Positions 33,789 to 43,950 are shown, counted from the first letter of the stretch. The stretch: DNA of 64,000 bases from Cyclobacteriaceae bacterium (GCA_029858965.1 JAOUDZ010000013.1:1-64000); one strand, 5' to 3'. Translations and numbers: made by a program. The notes: generated from the sequence alone by a model not told the origin.

Positions 33789-35021
33789 ATGGTACTAACA
33801 AGCGGAATATACACGATTCAGGGCCTTAGCGCTGCAGCTTTAGCAGAACAATTTGGAACGCCCCTTTACGTTTATGACGGCGAAAAGATTGCCAATCAGA
33901 TAAAAAGCCTGAAAATGGCTTTCTCAGAGGCTGACGTAAAAGTGAAGTATGCGGCGAAAGCGCTTACAAATCTTTCAATTTTGAAATTGATTCGCAAGCA
34001 TGGAGCAGGAATCGAAGTGGTATCTCTTGAAGAGGCCAATATTGCCAGGAAAGCAGGCTTTACGTCATCGGAGATAGTTTTTACGCCTAGCGGAGTGGAC
34101 TTTAGTGAAATAGCCACAGGTGTATCCCTGGGGTTGGCAATCAACATCGATAACCTTTCGGCACTTCAGAAATTTGGAGAAAAATACAGGGGTACCTACC
34201 CATGCGGTATCCGTATAAATCCTCACATCATGGCCGGGGGGAACTATAAAATTTCCACCGGGCACAGTAATTCCAAGTTTGGAATCTCTATTTTCCAGCT
34301 TCCGCAAATCAGGGAACTGGTGGATAAGTACACCATGCAGGTTCGTGGCCTGCACGTGCATACGGGCTCGGAAATTACAGAGACGGATATTTTTTTGAAA
34401 ATGGCTGAAATACTCTTTAGCGTAGCTGGTGATTTTCAGGATTTGAAGTACATCGACTTTGGCAGCGGTTTCAAAGTTGCCTACAAGGAAGGCGACATGG
34501 TGACTAATGTTTATGATGTGGGTCTGAAGCTTTCCAAGATATTCAATGACTTCTGCCAGCAGTATGGCAGGAAACTTGAACTCTGGATTGAGCCTGGCAA
34601 ATACGTAGTAAGTGAATCGGGAACACTCTTGGTCCAGGCGAACGTTGTGAAGGCTACGCCAACGGTAACATTTGTAGGTGTGAATTCTGGCTTGAATCAC
34701 TTATTGCGGCCCATGATGTATGATGCATACCATCATATCGTTAATATCTCCAACCCATCAGGACCGCTAAAAATGTATACTGTAGTGGGATACATATGTG
34801 AAACGGATACATTTGGGGCCGATCGCAAACTCAATGAAGTACGAGAAGGCGATATCCTGGCCATAAAAAATGCTGGAGCCTATGGGTTCTCAATGGCATC
34901 AAACTACAATTCAAGGTTACGTCCTTCGGAGGTCTTGATTATTAACGGCGAAGCGAAACTTATTCGGGAACGCGAGACGCTTGAAGATCTGCTGAGAAGA
35001 CAGATTGAAGTTGATGTATAA
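33789..35021 (+). CDS. lysA: Diaminopimelate decarboxylase
   Basis: This fold-type III PLP enzyme makes L-lysine from meso-diaminopimelate. From the Met at 33789 it has 410 residues, which fits the family; the track start at 33753 adds 12 residues that look like leader. Seen are the PLP Lys in VKYAAKALTNLSIL, GIEVVSLEEANIARKAGF, the Gly-rich phosphate loop YIDFGSGFKV, EPGKYVVSESG and the active-site Cys loop YICETDTFGADR. The C-terminal NAGAYGFSMASNYNSRLRP binds PLP and substrate. It stands alone between a divergent hydrolase and the DsbD-like gene 85 bp downstream. Confidence 0.95.
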   Translation: MVLTSGIYTIQGLSAAALAEQFGTPLYVYDGEKIANQIKSLKMAFSEADVKVKYAAKALTNLSILKLIRKHGAGIEVVSLEEANIARKAGFTSSEIVFTPSGVDFSEIATGVSLGLAINIDNLSALQKFGEKYRGTYPCGIRINPHIMAGGNYKISTGHSNSKFGISIFQLPQIRELVDKYTMQVRGLHVHTGSEITETDIFLKMAEILFSVAGDFQDLKYIDFGSGFKVAYKEGDMVTNVYDVGLKLSKIFNDFCQQYGRKLELWIEPGKYVVSESGTLLVQANVVKATPTVTFVGVNSGLNHLLRPMMYDAYHHIVNISNPSGPLKMYTVVGYICETDTFGADRKLNEVREGDILAIKNAGAYGFSMASNYNSRLRPSEVLIINGEAKLIRERETLEDLLRRQIEVDV

Positions 35022-35054
35022 TATCTCTTGGGAGTGCTACCTTTCTATACATCG

Positions 35055-35070
35055 CGTCAACTTTTTGACG
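35055..35070. promoter_or_regulatory. Short inverted repeat between lysA and the dsbD-like gene
   Basis: CGTCAA and TTGACG are separated by CTTT. The repeat lies 37 bp before the preferred DsbD start. It could be an operator or a small hairpin; nothing else supports a role. Confidence 0.2.
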
Positions 35071-35106
35071 AGTCATTATGTTACTTTAGCACCGAAATAT
35101 CAAAGG

Positions 35107-37179
35107 ATGCTTAGACAATTTATCTTTTCTGCTGTAATCGTGTTAGGTGGTTCAATCGCTCGGGCGCAGGTGATTCAACCCGCTAAACTCATAGCTGTAA
35201 CACCATCAAAAACCCTAACCGTCGGTGAGGAAATTGAGTTGGTTTTCAAGGCAACGGTGGATAAGAACTGGTATATCTATTCTGTAGGTTTCGATGCAGA
35301 ATGTGGCCCGATACCGATGTCGATAACGTTGGACGAGAATGGCAGTTTTGAGACTGTTGGCGAGGTCGTTGCGGTGAACGATGTGGAGAAACACGACAAA
35401 ATCTTCGATTGCGATGTTAGGATTTTTGAGGGTGCAGGAGAATTTAGGCAGAAGATTAAGATACGCTCTGCAGATTTGAAACTTAGTGGGACATATGAAG
35501 GTCAGGTATGTTCTGAAGTGGAAGGAAAATGCGTTTTGTTTGAGGGTGATGTTTCATTTGGAAACATAGTGGTTGGAGGGAATAAAAAAGCAATAGCAGA
35601 AAACAAGAATGTAGCATCGATACAACCGGCTGGAACCATGGATACTGTCCCGAAAGTTTCAACCAGTGTGGAGCCATTTCAATATGGGAAGAATCAGGGC
35701 CCAATTCTTGACCCATCGCTGATTCATGAGGATTCGGGTCAAAAATCCTGGTGGGGATTTTTTCTTTTGTCATTCTTAGCGGGGCTTGCTGCTTTGCTAA
35801 CGCCATGCGTTTTTCCGATGATCCCCATGACGGTAAGTTTTTTTACCGGTCAGGGAAGATCAAAATCGCAAGCATTACTGTATGGGATTTCAATAATTCT
35901 AATTTATACAGTCGCGGGGGCTGCTTTAGCACCGCTAATGGGCCCTGAGACGGCAAATCATCTCTCCACCGAATGGGTGCCTAATCTGATATTCTTTCTT
36001 GTGTTCGTGGTCTTTGGGCTTTCGTTCCTTGGGTTGTTTGAAATTACCATACCAGGAAGATTTATTAATAAGGTAGATCAGCAGGCAGAGCGTGGCGGAT
36101 TAGTTGGAATATTTTTTATGGCGTTCACCCTCGTGCTCGTTTCATTCTCCTGTACCGGACCTTTGGTAGGGAGCATTCTGGTTTCCTCGGCAGGGGGGGA
36201 ATTCTTAAAACCTGTAGTGGGAATGTTTGGCTTTTCTCTTGCCTTTGCTATTCCATTCACAATGTTTGCCTTTTTTCCAGGATGGCTGAGTTCTCTCCCA
36301 AAATCAGGCGGGTGGTTGAATTCGGTTAAAGTAGTGCTTGGGTTTCTTGAATTGGCATTGGCTTTTAAATTCTTAAGTATAGCTGATCAGGCGTTCCACT
36401 GGGGAATCCTTGATCGTGAAATCAATATTGCAATCTGGATTGTTATCGTAATGTTGATTGGCCTTTATCTGATGAGGGCATTCCGACTTCCTGGAGACTC
36501 AAGTAAGGATTCCAGTGATGGGCATCTTAGCGTACCGCGATTAGTGCTTGCAATAATTGCTTTTTCGTTTGTAGTTTATCTTGTCCCCGGCATGTGGGGG
36601 GCCCCCTTAAAGGCACTTGCCGGATATCTGCCGCCCATGAATACGCATGATTTTGACTTGGTAGGGATGAGCCGTAAAAGTGAGGCTAATGAAATTTGTG
36701 ATGAGCCAAAGTATGCGGATTTTCTTCATCTGCCTCACGGGCTTCAGGGATATTTTGACTATGACCAGGCACTTTCTTGTGCGCGCCAGCAAAACAAACC
36801 ACTTTTTATTGATTTTACAGGTCATGGTTGTACAAATTGTCGCGAAATGGAAGCTGTGGTGTGGTCAGATGCGGAAGTGCTGAAAAGGTTGCAACACGAT
36901 TTCGTTATTGTCGCCTTGTACGTAGACGACAAGACTGAACGGCCAGAGGACCAATGGTATACTTCCACCTATGACCATAAAGTGAAAAAGACAATCGGAA
37001 AGCAAAATGCAGATCTACAGATTACAAGGCTGAACAACAACGCTCAACCATTTTATGTGCTCTTGGGGAAAGATGAAAAAGTTCTTGTCTCACCCTATGG
37101 ATACAATCGAAGTGTGGAGGATTTTGTCAAATTCCTTGATGGGGCAAAACAGAAATTCACTGAAATGAACACGAATTAG
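35107..37179 (+). CDS. Thiol:disulfide interchange protein, DsbD-like
   Basis: This 690-residue protein carries electrons across the inner membrane to periplasmic thiols. It starts at the Met at 35107 (MLRQFIFSAVIVLGGSIARAQ, a signal peptide); the track start at 35005 overlaps lysA. After the signal peptide comes an N-terminal DsbD-alpha-like Ig domain (about 25-165), then eight hydrophobic segments. The redox Cys pair is in LTPCVFPMIPMTVSFF and SFSCTGPLVG. The C-terminal thioredoxin-like domain has C-T-N-C in GHGCTNCREME. A reductive role in cytochrome or periplasmic protein maturation is likely. Confidence 0.93.
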   Translation: MLRQFIFSAVIVLGGSIARAQVIQPAKLIAVTPSKTLTVGEEIELVFKATVDKNWYIYSVGFDAECGPIPMSITLDENGSFETVGEVVAVNDVEKHDKIFDCDVRIFEGAGEFRQKIKIRSADLKLSGTYEGQVCSEVEGKCVLFEGDVSFGNIVVGGNKKAIAENKNVASIQPAGTMDTVPKVSTSVEPFQYGKNQGPILDPSLIHEDSGQKSWWGFFLLSFLAGLAALLTPCVFPMIPMTVSFFTGQGRSKSQALLYGISIILIYTVAGAALAPLMGPETANHLSTEWVPNLIFFLVFVVFGLSFLGLFEITIPGRFINKVDQQAERGGLVGIFFMAFTLVLVSFSCTGPLVGSILVSSAGGEFLKPVVGMFGFSLAFAIPFTMFAFFPGWLSSLPKSGGWLNSVKVVLGFLELALAFKFLSIADQAFHWGILDREINIAIWIVIVMLIGLYLMRAFRLPGDSSKDSSDGHLSVPRLVLAIIAFSFVVYLVPGMWGAPLKALAGYLPPMNTHDFDLVGMSRKSEANEICDEPKYADFLHLPHGLQGYFDYDQALSCARQQNKPLFIDFTGHGCTNCREMEAVVWSDAEVLKRLQHDFVIVALYVDDKTERPEDQWYTSTYDHKVKKTIGKQNADLQITRLNNNAQPFYVLLGKDEKVLVSPYGYNRSVEDFVKFLDGAKQKFTEMNTN

Positions 37180-37404
37180 CATTATCGGGGGGACATAAGG
37201 CGCAGGCAAGGGCGTCAGGGAGTAATTTAAGTAATATTTTATCACCAGGTACCTTAAGTCCTCATTTTGAGGCTTTTGAAATCAAGAACTATCCCCTATA
37301 TTTGATTTTATTGCGGTTTAGTATTTGGCGTTGGCCTCGATTTTTTAAACTTTATAAATTTACCGCTTATTTTTTAATTGCCCCTGGGCTTAACTTTGGT
37401 CGAA

Positions 37405-38691
37405 ATGCAAAAACGCTGGTTAGGATTATTTGGACTCACGCTGCTCGCAATGGCAGTGGTTTTAATGAGTAAGTACCTCATACCGTCCTCCCTTGAAGAG
37501 GAAGAAACATCTATTGATTCGTTAAAGCAGTATGTTCTTGAAGTGAAGGAGCCTAGTTTGTTGTACGGAATGGTGGTCGACAACTACACTGTAATAGAAG
37601 ACAGGATTAAACGAAACGACCGATTGGGCGACATACTGGAAGCCTACAATGTTCCGCCAAATATTATACATCAGGTTTCACAATTATCGCGCAACATCTT
37701 TGATGTCCGCAAGATAGTTCCCAACAAGAAATATACGCTCATCTGCAATCAGGATTCCTTGAAGACAGCAAAGGCATTCGTGTACGAACCAAACCTGATA
37801 GATTATATTGTTTTTAGGTTTGAGGATACACTGTGGGTTGACGTTTGCAAGCGAGACGTTGTCATTCTTGAAAAAAGCATAGTGGGTGAAATTAGCGCTA
37901 ATCTTTCAGAAACTATTGAACAACTAGGGATCTCACATGAGCTAACCAACAAGTTTGTGGATATTTTTGGATGGCAGGTTGATTTTCAACGCCTACAAAA
38001 GGGAGATAAGTTTAAGCTTATTTATGAGGAGGCACAGGTAGAAGGAACTTCTGTGGGAATAAAGCAAATCAATGGAATCTATTTTGAGCATTCGGGTAGT
38101 CCCTATTATGCTTTTCCATTTGATCAGGGAGAGGGCACGGATTATTTTGATGAAGAAGGCAACAGTCTGCGCAAGGCCCTGTTGAAATATCCGATTGAAT
38201 TCACGCGAATAAGTTCACGATACACAATGAATCGGTTTCACCCGGTACAGAAACGCTGGAAGGCTCATTTGGGCACTGACTTTGCAGCCCCCACGGGCAC
38301 ACCTATTCGCAGCGTTGGGGATGGCATCGTTGAGGAAGCGCAATATAAATCCAACAATGGAAATTATGTGAAGGTAAGGCACAACGGCACGTACACCACG
38401 CAATATCTCCACATGTCGCGTATCGCACAAGGCGTACGCACGGGAACGAAAGTAAAACAGGGGCAGACAATTGGATACGTAGGGAGTACAGGCCTGGCTA
38501 CCGGCCCGCATCTTTGTTATCGCTTCTGGCGGAATGGTGTTCAGGTAGACGCCTTGCGTGTTGAACTGCCGCCTTCCAAACCGGTAGAGCCTGATTATCT
38601 GGAATCCTTTAAGATTGTTAAGCAGGAACTTATCCGTAAATTGGAAATTATACCCTTCCCTGAACAGCAGCGACCCGTGGCATCTCTTTAA
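37405..38691 (+). CDS. M23-family peptidoglycan endopeptidase-like protein with altered HxH motif
   Basis: A 428-residue protein starting at the Met at 37405 (MQKRWLGLFG); the track start is a TTG at 37378. It has one N-terminal membrane anchor, a LysM/OapA-like segment (about 65-110: RNDRLGDILEAYNVPPNIIHQV) and a C-terminal M23 domain. The first metal motif HLGTDFAAPTGTP (HxxxD) is intact, and YLHMS holds the next His. The final HxH motif reads G-P-H-L-C-Y, so the second His, a zinc ligand in LytM, is Cys. Cys can also bind zinc, so activity is possible. A perfect -7-like TAACTTTG ends 6 bp before the start codon. Confidence 0.9.
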   Translation: MQKRWLGLFGLTLLAMAVVLMSKYLIPSSLEEEETSIDSLKQYVLEVKEPSLLYGMVVDNYTVIEDRIKRNDRLGDILEAYNVPPNIIHQVSQLSRNIFDVRKIVPNKKYTLICNQDSLKTAKAFVYEPNLIDYIVFRFEDTLWVDVCKRDVVILEKSIVGEISANLSETIEQLGISHELTNKFVDIFGWQVDFQRLQKGDKFKLIYEEAQVEGTSVGIKQINGIYFEHSGSPYYAFPFDQGEGTDYFDEEGNSLRKALLKYPIEFTRISSRYTMNRFHPVQKRWKAHLGTDFAAPTGTPIRSVGDGIVEEAQYKSNNGNYVKVRHNGTYTTQYLHMSRIAQGVRTGTKVKQGQTIGYVGSTGLATGPHLCYRFWRNGVQVDALRVELPPSKPVEPDYLESFKIVKQELIRKLEIIPFPEQQRPVASL

Positions 38692-38712
38692 ATATTTTTG
38701 CTTAGCGCATCG

Positions 38713-38742
38713 TTGAAGATCAAGTAATATTCCATAACTTTT
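38713..38742 (+). promoter_or_regulatory. Candidate promoter of the patatin-barrel gene
   Basis: TTG is followed by 19 bases and then TAACTTTT, one mismatch from TAnnTTTG. It lies about 30 bp upstream of the start codon, and the spacing equals the tRNA-His promoter. Confidence 0.45.
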
Positions 38743-38773
38743 TTGTTAAAGAATAGACATTTTTTTTCGTTCG

Positions 38774-41071
38774 ATGAAACGCATTTTTCTTATTTTCTTA
38801 TTTTTTGTTCAAACACTTGCCTTCGGCCAGAGGGTTGGCGTTGTATTGAGTGGCGGCGGGGCGAAAGGCCTCGCGCACGTTGGTGTTCTGAAAGCACTTG
38901 AAGAAAATGAAATTCCAATCGATTACATCGTTGGTACTTCTGTTGGTGGGATAATTGGAGGATGTTACGCTGCGGGGATGAGTCCTGCCCAAATTGAAGA
39001 AATGGTGCTCTCTGATCAGTTTCTTCGTTGGATCAATGGGCTACCCGAAAGGGGTTACAACTACTATTATCACAGCGCAGATGAAACGCCTCAGTTTTTG
39101 AAATTGAATCTGGCGCTGGACTCCACATTTAACTTTCAGCTCAATTCCAGTATTGCGAATGATGCCTCACTGAATTTTGCACTGGCAGAAAAAATGGCTG
39201 AGGCATCCGTTATTTCCAATGATAATTTTGATAGTCTATTCGTGCCATTCCGCGTGGTTACCGCTGACATTTTTACCCAACATGAAGTCGTTCTTTCAAG
39301 CGGGTCATTAAGTAGCGCACTTCGTGCGACGCAAACAGTTCCTTTCTTCTACAATCCAATTAAAGTTGAAGGCAAATATCTGTTTGATGGGGGTGTGTAC
39401 AATAACTTCCCCGTTGATGTAGTTCAACGAGAATTTAGGCCTGATGCCATAATTGGTGCAAATGTTTCAAGCAAAATTTTTGAAGAGTATCCATTTGACA
39501 AAGACGAAAAGCTAATTTCGCAATCTTTACTTTACTTATTGTTGGATAAATCAGATCCTTCCGAAATTCCACCAACGGGCATCTATATTCAACCTAACCT
39601 GAAGGGGTATACTGCTTTCGATTTTAGTAAGGTACAGGGCCTAATAGACAGTGGCTATGCCCAGACCATTCGGCAGATGGACGAGATAAAAAAGAAGATC
39701 GCCAGACGTGAAACCTGTGATGCAGTGGCCGAATTGCGTAATACATTTACCAACAGAAGTGTTCCATTCCTCTTTGACGAATTATTATTCAGCAGTTTCA
39801 ACACAAAGCAACGCGGATATATCAGAGCAATTTTCAGAAGCAGGCGAAGCAATGACAAGTTCTATTTCAGTGAGATCAAGCGTGGGTTCTTTAGATTGGT
39901 TTCCGAAGAGTATTTTAGCAACGTTTATCCGAACATTCTGTTCGATAAACAGAAGGAAGCATTTAGACTAAAATTGACGAGAAGGCCTCAGCAAAATTTT
40001 CAGGTCGGTTTTGGCGGGGTGATCGCAACACGCGATGTAAGCAATGTTTTTCTTGGATTGAATTTTTACAATTTCAATCGGATATTAACACATGCTTCAG
40101 CAGGGTTTCAAACAGGAAACTTCTATAAATCCGCCCAACTAAAATTGAGAATGAATTTTCCATACCAATTCTATCTTGAGCCATATATGTCTTTTGATAG
40201 TTGGGACTATTTAAACAATAGTGATTTACTGGATGAGGTTTCAACACCCGCTAAGCCAACAATTTTGAGGCGCTTTAATCGCAAATACGGATTGAGAGTT
40301 GGTCTGCCTTTCAAGAATTCTTTCAAAAGCATATTTATGTTCGAGGGTATTAATACAGAAGATCGCTACATTAATGGGGACGTCTTTGCCAGTACGGATA
40401 AGCTTGATAACCTTAAGCTGCATGGATATAGGGCGGGCATGAATATTTCGTCAAATAGCCTCAACCGACGGCAGTATGCCTCGGCAGGAAAAGCGTTTGG
40501 TTTTTCGGTGGATTACTTTTCAATAACAGAAGATTTTACGCCTGGAAGTACATCCGTCAAGACGGAACCTGTTGAGAATCATCACCAGTGGTTTAAGGCT
40601 AAGGTAGCTGCCGAACAATATTTCGGATCCGGTATGTTCAGGTTTGGGTATGCAGGCGAACTAGTGGTTTCAAATCAGCCATTCTTCCAAAACTACTTCG
40701 GAACAATAGTTAATGCCCCATCGTTTTTCCCCCTACAGGACAGCCGCACGTTAATTCTGCAAAACTTTCGGGCTTTCAGCTATGCGGCAGGTGGCCTGCG
40801 CGGCGTATTTACAATCCGCAAGAAGTTGGATTTTAGGTTAGAGGGCTATTTGTTCAAGGCTTTCAATCACATCGAGGAGAATATTGATCAGGAAGCAATA
40901 TTTGGGGAAAGTACCGGGCTGGTTTCTTTCGCTGGTACGGCTGGCTTTGTGTTTCACTCACCGATTGGACCGGTGAGCCTTAGTGCGAATTATTATGATG
41001 ACGCGGAAAACACATTTGGGGTCTTACTGCACGTCGGGTTCTTGTTATTCAACAGGCACTCGTTTGAATAA
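38774..41071 (+). CDS. Patatin-like phospholipase with Omp85-type beta-barrel
   Basis: The 765-residue protein has a signal peptide (about 1-18), then a patatin domain (about 20-310): GVVLSGGGAKGLAHVG (oxyanion loop), VGTSVGGIIGG (nucleophile Ser in GxSxG) and FDGGVYNNFPVDV (catalytic Asp). A linker and POTRA-like segment follow, then a beta-barrel to the C-terminus (LFNRHSFE). This is the layout of PlpD-like type Vd proteins, in which the barrel anchors or exports a lipolytic passenger. Many Bacteroidota carry one as a housekeeping gene. It sits upstream of the OmpA-type gene pair, with a spacer of 123 bp. Confidence 0.92.
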   Translation: MKRIFLIFLFFVQTLAFGQRVGVVLSGGGAKGLAHVGVLKALEENEIPIDYIVGTSVGGIIGGCYAAGMSPAQIEEMVLSDQFLRWINGLPERGYNYYYHSADETPQFLKLNLALDSTFNFQLNSSIANDASLNFALAEKMAEASVISNDNFDSLFVPFRVVTADIFTQHEVVLSSGSLSSALRATQTVPFFYNPIKVEGKYLFDGGVYNNFPVDVVQREFRPDAIIGANVSSKIFEEYPFDKDEKLISQSLLYLLLDKSDPSEIPPTGIYIQPNLKGYTAFDFSKVQGLIDSGYAQTIRQMDEIKKKIARRETCDAVAELRNTFTNRSVPFLFDELLFSSFNTKQRGYIRAIFRSRRSNDKFYFSEIKRGFFRLVSEEYFSNVYPNILFDKQKEAFRLKLTRRPQQNFQVGFGGVIATRDVSNVFLGLNFYNFNRILTHASAGFQTGNFYKSAQLKLRMNFPYQFYLEPYMSFDSWDYLNNSDLLDEVSTPAKPTILRRFNRKYGLRVGLPFKNSFKSIFMFEGINTEDRYINGDVFASTDKLDNLKLHGYRAGMNISSNSLNRRQYASAGKAFGFSVDYFSITEDFTPGSTSVKTEPVENHHQWFKAKVAAEQYFGSGMFRFGYAGELVVSNQPFFQNYFGTIVNAPSFFPLQDSRTLILQNFRAFSYAAGGLRGVFTIRKKLDFRLEGYLFKAFNHIEENIDQEAIFGESTGLVSFAGTAGFVFHSPIGPVSLSANYYDDAENTFGVLLHVGFLLFNRHSFE

Positions 41072-41194
41072 TGAATTCGGGTCGTTTGTCGAATACCTGT
41101 CGGCTTGTTTTTATTCACTTGGATGTGCGTTTTTAGGCCAAATTTTAAAATTTTTGAGTAAGTTTAAATTTGAATTCAAATAATAAGCTTTGGC

Positions 41195-43228
41195 ATGAAG
41201 CGTTTAATATTATCCCTTCTTTTGATAGTTGTGTTCAGCCACTATTCAAAAGCTCAAGTTGTGCAATGGGCCTCAAAGGTTATCGAGTTTTCATCTGAAC
41301 TTACGCCGGTCCAATATTCCGCACAACAGGCGCTGGGTAAGCCAAACGTCCTGCCTGCAGGTGGACAGAGTCCAAACGCCTGGGCGCCTGATAAACCCAA
41401 ACGAAAAGAATATTTAAAACTTGGTTTTAGTAACCCCATTAATATCCGCCAGATTGCCATTGCCGAATCGCATAACCCCAGCGCAATATTCAGAGTATTG
41501 GCGTACGATCAAAGTGGACGAGAGTATGTCATAAACACGTTTAACCCAATGGCTGTGCCACTGAAGAGCCGAATGCTCAATGTGTTTATGGCGCTAACGC
41601 CATATAAAGTATACGCCGTAAAGCTTGAGTTCGATGGGGCCGCTGTTCCGGATTATTTCGGTATTGACGCTGTGGCGATTTCTGATTCAGATTATCCAAT
41701 CATCGCGGACATTCCCACCATGCAGTTATTGGCTTCAGGTATTCTTATCGAGGCACTGGATAAGAATATAAATAGCGAATACGATGAGGTGAACCCATTG
41801 CTATCGCCGGATGGAAAGACCCTCTATTTCAGCCGAAAGAATCATCCTGAAAATGTGGGAGGAGTTAAAGACAAGGAGGATATATGGTATTCAGAATTAG
41901 ATGCTGCGGGCCGCTGGCAATTGGCCCAAAATATGGGGCCACAATTCAATAATGCCGGGCCCAACTTTGTCAACACGATCCAGGCCGTAACACCCGATGG
42001 AAAATCTGCCATTATGCTCTTGGGAAACCGTTATATGCCCAATGGCAAAATGTTGGCTGGCGTCTCTATCAGTTCACATATAAATGGAGAATGGAGTAAG
42101 CCAGAGGCTTTGAAGATTATAAATGATTACAACTATAACGATAAAGCAAATTATTTTCTGACGGATAACAGGCAAACACTACTGATGGCTGTTGAACGAC
42201 AAGATTCATATGGTGATCGCGATTTGTACGTTACGTTCATGAAAGCTGACAATACCTGGACGGAGCCGCTTAATATCGGAGATGTCGTCAACACTGCGGG
42301 CGAAGAGTCCGCACCGTTTCTTGCCTCTGATGACAAAACGTTATACTTTTCTTCAAGCGGATTCAGTGGCTATGGTGGGAGCGACATCTATGTAACTAAA
42401 AGGCTAGACGATACATGGACGAAATGGTCGGAGCCTGAAAACCTGGGGCCAGAAATCAATTCTCCGCTGGAGGATTTGTTCTTCAATATCCCTGCAGCCA
42501 GTGATTATGCTTATTACTCCCGTGGCGTGAGTGAATCTAATATGGACATATTCAGGGTAAAGTTACCGATTATCAAGAACCCCGAAACTTGGGTAACGGT
42601 AAAGGGCAGGATTGTGGACAATGTGACGGGAGAGCCAATTGGGGCCAGAATTATTTATGAGCGCTTACCCGATGGAAAGGGTCTTGGCATTTCGCAGTCT
42701 AATCCTGAAACGGGTGAATATGAAATACGCCTGCCTGCTGGTGAACTCTATGGGCTGCGTGCCGAATCAGACGGGCGGTTATCAGAAAATCAGAGCCTGG
42801 ACTTACGGGATATCACATCAGATAAAGTAATTGAGGGTAATGATTTCAATCTGGACCCTATCCGTGTAGCAATGCTGCAGCAAAATACATCAATCGTGTT
42901 GAATAATCTTTTCTTTGATTTTGATAAAGCAGTGCTCAGACCAGAATCTTACCCGGAGCTAAACCGAATTGTGACCCTCATGGAGGAGAGAAATGCGATG
43001 CAAATCGAAATCTCCGGGCATACCGATGCGCAAGGCCCGGACTGGTATAACATGCGCTTATCAGAACGAAGAGCGAATGCAGTGGTTCAATATTTGCTTG
43101 ACAAAGGTATTGGAAAGGAGCGGATGGCCGTGCTCTTCTTTGGTGAGAGCCAGCCTATTGACACGAATGAAACCGAAGAAGGAAGGAGAAGAAACCGACG
43201 CGTTGAATTCAAGATTTTGAAATTATAA
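41195..43228 (+). CDS. OmpA-family protein with discoidin-like, PD40 and carboxypeptidase-regulatory-like domains
   Basis: A 677-residue exported protein (signal about 1-20). Residues about 25-165 look like a discoidin-type beta domain (KEYLKLGFSNPINIRQIAIAES). Residues about 190-455 carry PD40/TolB-type propeller repeats (NPLLSPDGKTLYFSRK, SAPFLASDDKTLYFSSSGF). A carboxypeptidase-regulatory-like domain follows (VKGRIVDNVTGEPIGARI), and the C-terminus is an OmpA domain with FFDFDKAVLRPES and EISGHTDAQG that should bind peptidoglycan. It resembles gliding- or secretion-associated outer-membrane proteins such as SprE/PorE-type ones, but this is not proven. The next gene follows 11 bp later. Confidence 0.9.
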   Translation: MKRLILSLLLIVVFSHYSKAQVVQWASKVIEFSSELTPVQYSAQQALGKPNVLPAGGQSPNAWAPDKPKRKEYLKLGFSNPINIRQIAIAESHNPSAIFRVLAYDQSGREYVINTFNPMAVPLKSRMLNVFMALTPYKVYAVKLEFDGAAVPDYFGIDAVAISDSDYPIIADIPTMQLLASGILIEALDKNINSEYDEVNPLLSPDGKTLYFSRKNHPENVGGVKDKEDIWYSELDAAGRWQLAQNMGPQFNNAGPNFVNTIQAVTPDGKSAIMLLGNRYMPNGKMLAGVSISSHINGEWSKPEALKIINDYNYNDKANYFLTDNRQTLLMAVERQDSYGDRDLYVTFMKADNTWTEPLNIGDVVNTAGEESAPFLASDDKTLYFSSSGFSGYGGSDIYVTKRLDDTWTKWSEPENLGPEINSPLEDLFFNIPAASDYAYYSRGVSESNMDIFRVKLPIIKNPETWVTVKGRIVDNVTGEPIGARIIYERLPDGKGLGISQSNPETGEYEIRLPAGELYGLRAESDGRLSENQSLDLRDITSDKVIEGNDFNLDPIRVAMLQQNTSIVLNNLFFDFDKAVLRPESYPELNRIVTLMEERNAMQIEISGHTDAQGPDWYNMRLSERRANAVVQYLLDKGIGKERMAVLFFGESQPIDTNETEEGRRRNRRVEFKILKL

Positions 43229-43239
43229 TCTTTAAGGAT

Positions 43240-43950
43240 ATGGAAAGGAAATTTCTTGATTTTTTTATTCTGTGTCTCTTCATCACCAATACTTGCATTT
43301 GCCAAACGGCAGACAGCCTAATTTATGCGGAGGGGCAGATTTTGAATGCACTTACGAAGGAGCCTGTTGAAGCTCGGATTACCTATCAAAGCCTACCCTA
43401 TGGTAATAAGATCGGAGTACTTAATAGTACAATGTATTCTTTCCCAATGTTTGATAAAGTAAGATATTCAATTATCGTGGAAGCTCCAGGGTTTGATCCG
43501 GCGAAATACATGCTTGACCCGGCCGAGGCCAATACAGAAAAAAAAGTGATCAAGGACATTGAGCTAACGAAAGGAACAGGTAGTGGCCCGGACAGAGTTG
43601 AAGTAGGAAATGTTATTCGTCTTGACAATCTAATTTTCCAGGTCGGCAGGTCAAGGATCAGTGAACAGTCATCTGATGAACTTGATGAGGTCGTCAAAAT
43701 GATGAATGACTATCCCTCTATGGTTATTCAATTGGAAGGACACACCGATTATCAGGGCAGCGCAAAGGAGAACTTAAAGCTCTCAGAAGCCCGTGTTCAA
43801 GCGGTAAAAGACCATCTTGTATCGAAGGGTGTTCAAAAGAATAGGGTGAAGACCAAAGCTTTTGGCGGTACTTCACCAATTTCGCTTGACAATACTCCGG
43901 AAGGGCACCGAATGAACAGGAGAGTGGAACTACGAATCTTGTCGAAATAA
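43240..43950 (+). CDS. Short OmpA-family lipoprotein-like/periplasmic protein
   Basis: This 236-residue protein has a signal peptide (about 1-22), a carboxypeptidase-regulatory-like domain (AEGQILNALTKEPVEARITYQSLPYG) and a C-terminal OmpA domain (QLEGHTDYQGSAKENLKLSEARV; GHRMNRRVEL). Its two domains match the last two domains of the gene upstream, so it looks like a shortened duplicate that lost the discoidin and propeller parts. Note that the usual F-D segment before the OmpA helix is LIFQVGRSRI, less acidic than usual. It follows 11 bp downstream in the same operon. Confidence 0.88.
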   Translation: MERKFLDFFILCLFITNTCICQTADSLIYAEGQILNALTKEPVEARITYQSLPYGNKIGVLNSTMYSFPMFDKVRYSIIVEAPGFDPAKYMLDPAEANTEKKVIKDIELTKGTGSGPDRVEVGNVIRLDNLIFQVGRSRISEQSSDELDEVVKMMNDYPSMVIQLEGHTDYQGSAKENLKLSEARVQAVKDHLVSKGVQKNRVKTKAFGGTSPISLDNTPEGHRMNRRVELRILSK

